From Chlorella sorokiniana (taxonomy: Eukaryota > Chlorophyta > Trebouxiophyceae > Chlorellales > Chlorellaceae), in NCBI GenBank assembly GCA_025917655.1, contig CP084617.1, positions 1,426,001 to 1,490,000 of the forward strand: DNA of 64,000 nucleotides. The letters are read 5' to 3'. The position numbers were made by a program, and so were the translations under genes. How positions within the stretch are numbered: the stretch's first letter is position 1; the number at the start of each line of letters is the position of its first letter. This document shows, piece by piece, positions 58,201-64,000 of the stretch. Under the pieces are notes generated by a model. The model saw nothing but the letters and a program-made list of their open reading frames with translations. It had not been told where the DNA came from and made no database searches.

Positions 58201-58909
58201 CACACAGAAACTCAGCACCCCAGCTGCTCCAGCTCCAGCTCCACCCCTGGCATGACCTGCCCACCGCACAGCCTTTGCTGCAACCATCACCTGTCGCGGA
58301 ATGGCGCAGCGGGCCTTCTATCTAAAGGGACACCCACCTGGGCCCTTGCAGGTCCTGGGAGGTGCGGCCCGGCCTGATGCGGCACATACGCGGCATGGAC
58401 CAGGGCTGCGACGCGGATGCGGCCATGGCAGGTGGGGCGGCCTACTCGCGAGCGAGTGACCCAGGCTCCAGCGGCCAGCGGGGAACCCTGCTGTACACGG
58501 CGCTCCTCTGACCCTCGCCACCTGTTGAGAGCTTGCAAGCTACCTTGTTGTGGTTTGCAGATGCGCAGCCGCGATACGAGCACAAGCAGGTGGCCTTCGC
58601 CCCAGACGTCGGCGGCACCCCGCTTTGCAGCGGCCCGCTGGCGCAGTTCCTCCACCCCCTGCCTGGGAACTGCAGCCTGACTGCTCGCAAGGTGAGCCTG
58701 CTGCCCGTGCGACCCAGGCCTGCACGGGCCTCCCGCTGCACAGGTCGGCGGCCTTTCCTCTCCTACGCGACATGCCTGCAGCGAGTCACTGGCTTTCCCT
58801 TCCCATTCGTATGCAGTTCCCCAAACCCACAGCGCGATCAGTGCGCCGCATTTTCGAAGACTGCAAGAACAAGCTCATGCTGCTGGGCCCAGCCCATTGC
58901 AGCGGTTGA
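55250..58909 (+). CDS. Core-2/I-branching-type glycosyltransferase, copy 2
   Basis: A paralogue of the gene at 41567-44574. The start at 55250 (MQAPDSRLERLLRTRMLRG) precedes a membrane segment LVLIAIILAVNCVWAAQAV, then a Gly/Gln-rich stem (55520-55740) and a Pro run. A small exon (about 56040-56091) has DACAQ, as copy 1 has DSCAQ. Catalytic blocks: LGVPRVALLFLTRGELPHHE (about 56260), EQQHLFSVYIHGPPNIT (about 56590), ATRYLLWEAFKDPLNQ (about 57035-57080), RFVLVSESDVPL (about 57208), SWHWRKSSQWFAMVRRH (about 57500), HCWNGWDSDYRRWRDCF (about 57751-57800), HYFATLLASKGLDGETICHI (about 58040), GVVWADWSRGGAHPRAY, and LMRHIRGMDQGCDADAAMA (about 58375-58430). The last exon ends FEDCKNKLMLLGPAHCSG at 58909. 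The usual PLYDPLTM reads out of frame at 57239-57241 (CTTACG against CTTTACG in copy 1), probably a missing T. Confidence 0.78.
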
Positions 58910-59305
58910 GCGACAGCGCTAGATGAGAGGCACACACAGTTGCCCGTGCTACAAGTTGGAATATAACTGCAAGCTTCTACTCCCTGTTCTTGTGTGATCG
59001 ATGATCAATGCTCCTGCAGTGCTTGCCCATTAGGGCAACGGTGCAGTTCGTAGGATGCGTATTGGCGACAATGCGCCTCCAGATTCCATGTCAGCAACAG
59101 TGGCGCCAACCAGCATGCCCAACCCTCAAGATTAAATTCCTGCCTAAGCGTCGTTGGTCGGACTCTTTCAACATTCTGTGCGTCTGCGATTCCTGTTTGC
59201 GGGGCTGAACCATTGCACCAAGGCGTACAGCCGTGCACCGCTGAGCGGACTCCAAGGCTTCTGCCGAAACCGCTCCCTTCGCTAGTCTAACACACTCCGA
59301 TCGTC
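58910..59305. other. Intergenic, nothing recognised
   Basis: 3' flank of the GT14-like gene and upstream region of the small secreted-protein gene. No coding or repeat signal is seen. Confidence 0.5.
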
Positions 59306-60442
59306 ATGAACACAACAGTGAAGCAGCAGGCGTTGCTGTTGGTGGTCGTGGTTGGCGTGGCCCTGCAAGGTGCGGGCAAAAGCCGTGGGCAAGCTTGCTC
59401 GAGTTACATCATTTTGCTTCTCCTACTGTTCTCGGCGTGGTCTCAGGGGCAGGGGCTTATCGGGAAGCCGCAACTTGCAGAGGCTGTTGCTGCATGTCAG
59501 ATGGCCGCGCCCAAAGCGAGACATGACTGCAGCCGATCACGCTCATAGCGCTTCACTCAATCACCACAGGCAGGCGTGGTGCCTGTCCGCCGCAGCCGTT
59601 GCGCCAGGCAGCGTTTCAAACCTCCCGCTGGCGCCGCTTGCTGGCGCTGCGCCCTGTCTGCTGCAGGCGCAGCGGCGACGTGCCCCTACCAGGATGGCGA
59701 CGTGATTCGCTGCGCCACCGACCACGCCATCCACAGGATACAGGGGGCAAGAAGCGTTACTACTCGGGCGGCGCGTACACCGCCGACGGCATCCCCGCGC
59801 CCACACACGACGGCCAGGAGGTCTGCACCGCCCGAAAGCTGTGTGAGGACGGCGCCGACATGCCGGACCCCACCATCCGCGAGCATGAGGAGCGCATGCG
59901 TGCCATCACGCTCAGCAGCGAGGAGCCGGCGGGGTCGGAGCAGGCTGTCACAAAGAGGTTCACGAGGGCAGCAGCCGGCGTCAGCGCCGGAGACGGCGAT
60001 CTGCCCACGTTCCTCGATGGTGGGCTGCGTGTTGGCAGACTGTCCGCATGCATGAAGCTTAGACATCGCGTGTGAGGGGCAAGCACCTGCCTCCTGCAAG
60101 TGGCAACGGAGGCGGGCGCTGGCAGCTAGCGCCCCCATGCTCAATTGCCTTTGCCCTGGCCAGCCCCTTACGCATCGCTGCGTTCCTGTTGCTGTGCTGC
60201 AGATACGCACACGTCAGGCAGCGGCAAGCTGTTGCTGGTGTCAGCGGCTAGCCTTGCCACACGTAAGCTGCTGCCTTGCTTCGAAAAGCACGTGAGACCG
60301 TCTGGCTGGGGTCGCTGCAGCGCCATGCCATGCCCGCTCGTCTCCCCACCGGCATGCAACAATCCTGCACTCCTCGCCACTCGACCCCTGGACTGCAGTG
60401 TACTATGTGCGGCGAGTGGCCAAGAAGAAGGCCAAGGCTTGA
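59306..60442 (+). CDS. Small secreted/single-span membrane protein, function unknown
   Basis: I do not recognise the family with certainty. Four exons fit consensus splice sites and phase: 59306-59369 (signal peptide MNTTVKQQALLLVVVVGVAL), 59667-60019, 60203-60262 and 60399-60442. The mature start is CPYQDGDVIRCATDHAIHRI, followed by KKRYYSGGAYTADG, then PAPTHDGQEVC, then KLCEDGADMPDP. The pattern (C-P-Y, basic-Tyr-Tyr, aYtaDG, paired Cys) resembles a small repeat seen in algal surface proteins, from memory only. After a polar linker, exons 3 and 4 join GKLLLVSAASLAT to LYYVRRVAKKKAKA, a membrane segment plus Lys-rich tail, suggesting a type I membrane protein. A base seems missing in the G run near 59738-59742, since the GKKRYY frame is one off from HAIHRI. 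Confidence 0.6.
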
Positions 60443-60638
60443 GATGCTACCGCGCATGCAAACCTTATGACTCACAACCACACCTGGTGCGTCTTGACAC
60501 TGAGTCTGATGATGGGTCTGTGCTGCCAAACTTTGGTATTGTTGCCAAAACTTACGAGTGGCAACTTGCAATAGAAGCATAAGAGCAAAGCTAGCTTTCG
60601 ATCAGTGCTGTCGAGCCTGGCCCGGCCCCCGGCAGCTC
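60443..60638. other. 3' spacer, shared with the copy-2 flank
   Basis: Contains no gene. Bases from about 60508 resemble the 3' flank of the second mTERF-like gene (about 63050-63130), including GATGATGGGTCTGTGCT-like and AAAGCTAGCTTTC blocks, so the duplication reaches past the stop codon. Confidence 0.6.
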
Positions 60639-62595
60639 CTAGTCACTTCCGTGCATCTGCTTCGTTGCAAACTGCAGCTCCAAAGGCAGCAAACGCTGCA
60701 GCCGCGCCGCCTCCGCCGCCGCGGCCGCCGTCAGCTGCTGCCAGGCAGGCAGATGCTCCAATCTGTCCCGGAACGCAGTCCAACTGCCGCTGTGTACGCT
60801 CAGCTGCTCCAGCTGCTGCTCAAAGGCAGTGTCGCTCAGTAAAGCCACATCGCTGAGACTGATGAACAGTGGCTCGCCTGCTGTCTTCTTGCGGAAAGGC
60901 AGCCCTTCCTGCTGCCGCCACTCCTGCCGCGCAGCGCGTTTGTCCACCACCACCAGTGGCAACAAGCCGACATGCTCCAGGAACAGCAGGCGCCCTGCCA
61001 GTCGGTCTGCTGCATGAATGGGAACATAGCTGGCAAACCGCTCAATCACCTCGGCTGCTGACGGCTGCCAGCGAAGGCAGTGCCGCAGTGCCAGCAGGTT
61101 GGTCTGGATGGACACGCGCAGCCAGTCCTGGTAGAGATAACTTGCGTAATTAAAGGCCACCGCCCGGGGGTCTGCCACGCCGCACAGGCCCCACACCGCC
61201 AGAGCGCGCCGCCACACAGCCGTGCGGACGATCAACGACCCAGGTGCAGCGCTGACCATCCGCAGCGCTTGATCCCTGCCAAACTCCTGCACCAAACAGG
61301 CGGTGAGAGTGGTCAAGCAACAGTGCTGGTCGTTGCTCTTTGAGGTGAGCACTCACCTCAGCAAGCGCCCGCACCACCTGTTGCAGGCGGTCATCGCTGA
61401 GTCTGCTGACCAACGGTGCACGCCGCAGCACCTTGCACCACACCTCACGGTCTGCGCCCAGCTCCTGCTGCAGCACGGCCTCAAGCGCAGCCAGGCGCTC
61501 CGGGGTTTTCTCAGCAGCGGCCAATCCGACCGCACTGCTGCCACCAGCTGCTGCTGGCTGAGGCCCAGCTGCAGCAGGCTGTCAATGCGCTGCTGCAAAC
61601 ACTGCCCATCAGACATCAACAGTTGGGATGCCGTTGGCCGCCCGACAAGCAGCTCGCCCAGCAGCTGTTCCCCTGTCTTGCCGACGTCACTGGCCCTGCA
61701 CCCAGCAGCCAGCAGCGGCGCCAGTACCGCGATGGCTGGCTCAAAACTGGGGCTGCGAGCTGCAAAAGGCTTTTGATCAAAGCAGCGCGATGCCTGAGCC
61801 GCGGTCAGTCCCAGCGCCATCAGCTGCCCAAACAGCACGCCAGCACGCTGCTCAACCGGCCAGCTGAACAGGTACGGGCAGTGCAACAGCAGCCGCCTCA
61901 GCTGCCCCTCTTCAACGCCCAGGCCGGCCAAGTAGGCTGCCACTGCTGCGCCATGGTCTTTGATGCCCTGCTGCCGCTTCCCAACAAGGGCAGCCACTGC
62001 TCTCGCCAGCTCCGCCTCCCTGCCGCTCAAGCCGCACTGCGCAGCCAGCGGAGCAAGCGTGCCTCCCAGGTCAGGCGGTACAGGCCCCAGCTTGCCTTTC
62101 TGGGTCACCACCGTCTCAAACGTGTTGCTGCTATCGGCATGATCAGCTGACTGCATGCTGTAGCTGAGTCTGGCGGCCTGCCACCAGCTGCTGGGCTGCC
62201 GCAAAGCGCTGCCGGCTCGGCCGGTGGGCTGAGCAACCTTGGCAGGCTGGCGCAGCTGCTGCCAGCTGTTTGTTCGCAGCAACCAATACCGTCCATTGAG
62301 CTGCAAGTAATGATGCCTGGCACACACAAAACATCAATCACTTTGACAGCATCAAGCAAGGGCAGCATGCGTGCAGTCTGTGCAGAGGCTCACTGGAGGG
62401 CAAGCGGCGGCAGGAGCTCACCTCGCCTTTCGCTGAACAGGACGGCTCCCAGGGCGGGCCTGACGCGGTGTGGATGCACTGGTCGAAAGGAGCGCTGCAC
62501 TGTATGCTGCCGCTGCCTTCCTTATCCAGCTGATCGCTGATACTCGTGGAACACAACCGCCGCAGCCTGCGGCTCGCTGCATTCAGTACCCGCAT
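60639..62595 (-). CDS. mTERF-family protein, copy 1
   Basis: A probable mitochondrial or plastid transcription-termination-factor (mTERF) family protein: nucleic-acid-binding helical repeats that act in organelle gene expression. Repeat-like segments include VEEGQLRRLLLHCPYLFSWP (about 61860-61920), LGLTAAQASRCFDQKPFAAR (about 61750-61815), LSQQQLVAAVRSDWPLLRK (about 61515-61570), REVWCKVLRRAPLVSRLSDD (about 61395-61455) and FGRDQALRMVSAAPGSLIVR (about 61225-61285). A 70-base intron (61287-61356, GTGAGT..TTGGTGCAG) is clear. The main exon has a Met at 62327, but an upstream exon (about 62398-62595, MRVLNAASRRLRRLCSTSIS, organelle-transit-like) ends at a good donor and probably supplies the start. 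The frame changes at the AAAACCCC run near 61532, where one A seems missing. The stop is at 60639. Confidence 0.7.
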
Positions 62596-63130
62596 GTTGA
62601 AACAAGGAGCGCCGTGGAGCGAACCCCTTGAAACCCAGCCATCCGTGCAAATCAACCATCCGCCAGCTCGCCGCTCCTAGCGTGCCGCGCTGGTGGCCAC
62701 TCCTCTCTCAGCCTCAGGCTGGCATGACTGCGCGCTCGATGCAAGTCTTGCAATGGAATGGCTCTTTTCCAGGTGCTTTTATAGCGCAAGGCCTGCAGTT
62801 AGCTCTGGTGCTGCTCCAGTCACACAGGGCTGGCAGCGATCCAGGGATGGGGGTTGTTCCAGGGTGGAATGACACGAATCAGTGAATATTGCAGCATCCT
62901 GGCCATGGATCGCTGACAGCTAGGCATTCGGGTTGGTTGGCATGCACTCCCTTGCAGCACAGGCTGCTGCAGCCTGGGGTGTACCGCCTGCCGACTGCGT
63001 TGGGAGGGACAGCCAGCGCTCAGACAGCTGCGCTTCAATATTTGTCTGGTGATGGGTCTGTGCTCCCATAAAGCTCTGACCCTGCCCAAATTCGAATGAA
63101 GCAACTTGCACATGAAGCACAGGATCAAAG
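62596..63130. other. Intergenic between mTERF copies
   Basis: Upstream region of copy 1 and downstream flank of copy 2. No gene was recognised. The part next to 63130 parallels the 3' flank of copy 1. Confidence 0.5.
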
Positions 63131-64000
63131 CTAGCTTTCTCTGAGTGCTGCCAAGCCTGGCCTCGCCCCCGGCAGCTCGTAGCTCCTCCTGGGCACCTGC
63201 TTCAATGCAACCTGCAGCCCCAAAGGCAGCAGACGCTGCAGCCGCGCCGCCTCCGCCGCCGCGGCCGCCGTCAGCTGGTGCCAGGCAGGCAGCTGCTCCA
63301 AGCTCACCCTGAACGCAGCCCAGCTGTTGCTGTCCACGCCCAGCTGCTGCAGCCGCTGCCCAAAGGCGGCGTCGCTCAGAGCAGCCACATTGCCAACACT
63401 GATGAACAGTGGCTCGCCTACTGTCTTCTTGCGGAAAGGCAGCCCCCTGCTGCCGCCACTCCTGACGCGCGACGCGTTTGTCTGCCACCAGCTGCGGCAG
63501 CAGGCCGGCCTGCTCTAGGAACAGCAGGCGCCCCGCCATCCGCTCTGCCGCATAAAAGCAAACATAGCTGCCATACTGCTCGATCACCTCGGCTGCTGAT
63601 GGCTGCCAGGGCAGGTAGCGCCGCAGTGCCAACAGGTTGGCCTTAATGGATTGGCGCAGCCAGTCATGCTTGAGATTGATTGCGTGATTGACGGCCACCG
63701 CCCGGGGTCTGCTACGCCGCACAGGCCCCACACCGCCAGAGCGCGCCGCCACACATCCGTGCGAATGCTCAGCAAATTGGGTGCAGCGTCGACCATCCGC
63801 AGCGCTTGATCCCTGCCAAACTCCTGCACCAAACAGGCGGCAAGATTGAGCAGGTAACAATGCTGACCTTTGCTCATATAGATGGGAACTCACTGCAACA
63901 AGCGCCAGCACGCCCTGCCGCAGGCGGTCCTCGTTGGATCTGCTGACCAACGGTGCATGCCGCAGCGCCTTGCACCACAGCTCGCGGTCAGCGCCCAGCT
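63131..64000 (-). pseudogene. mTERF-family protein, copy 2 (partial, frame-disrupted)
   Basis: This is a tandem duplicate of copy 1, cut by the right edge of the window. Shared blocks include FGRDQALRMVDAAP (about 63780-63825), WRRALAVWGLCGVADP (about 63710-63755), WQPSAAEVIEQYGSYVCF (about 63555-63610), RLLFLEQAGLLPQLVADKR (about 63475-63535) and LTAAAAAEAARLQRLLPL (about 63220-63275). The donor of the 70-base intron of copy 1 is conserved (near 63890). Compared with copy 1 the frame shifts at the G run near 63702-63706 and at the C run near 63445-63450. Because similar one-base losses occur in several host genes here, these may be assembly errors, and the copy could be functional. The stop is at 63131; its C-terminus is longer than in copy 1. 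Confidence 0.65.

Overview
The window looks like nuclear DNA of a GC-rich, intron-rich green alga, probably a Chlorella-like trebouxiophyte. This rests on the GC content, the many short GT-AG introns, and host genes of green-lineage type: NUP155, MIS12, an EGF-bearing exostosin, core-2/I-branching glycosyltransferases, a fused dihydroxyacetone kinase and mTERF proteins. The assignment is inferred from gene content; no species is identified.

Positions 1-29225 are a repeat graveyard. One Ty1/copia family (LTR about 353 bp, half-tRNA-iMet primer site) is present as several fossils in both orientations, some nested. Two L1-type LINE fragments lie at 3882-5775 (-) and 6931-9965 (+). A second, very small LTR family (80-bp LTRs, internal part about 193 bp, no protein) recurs as a solo LTR, a truncated copy, a two-LTR copy and a three-LTR tandem. 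It is a TRIM (terminal-repeat retrotransposon in miniature) whose internal part carries a tRNA-like module with Pol III A/B-box-like sequences. It uses the same primer-binding site as the copia family. The block closes with a 149/150-bp satellite (27212-28825) and a degenerate short-period minisatellite (28826-29225).

Positions 29346-64000 are gene-dense. A roughly 30-exon NUP155 (-) faces a MIS12-like gene (+) across 114 bp. Next come a core-2/I-branching transferase (-), an EGF-rich exostosin (-), a dihydroxyacetone kinase (+), a second core-2/I-branching transferase (+), a small secreted single-span membrane protein (+), and two tandem mTERF-like genes (-), the second cut by the window edge.

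Functionally the genes cover the nuclear pore, the kinetochore, Golgi glycosylation, triose metabolism and organelle gene expression; they form no operon-like pathway. Exon limits were read by eye from splice consensus and protein similarity and are approximate. Several host genes show apparent one-base deletions, mostly in homopolymers, which more likely reflect assembly error than true decay.
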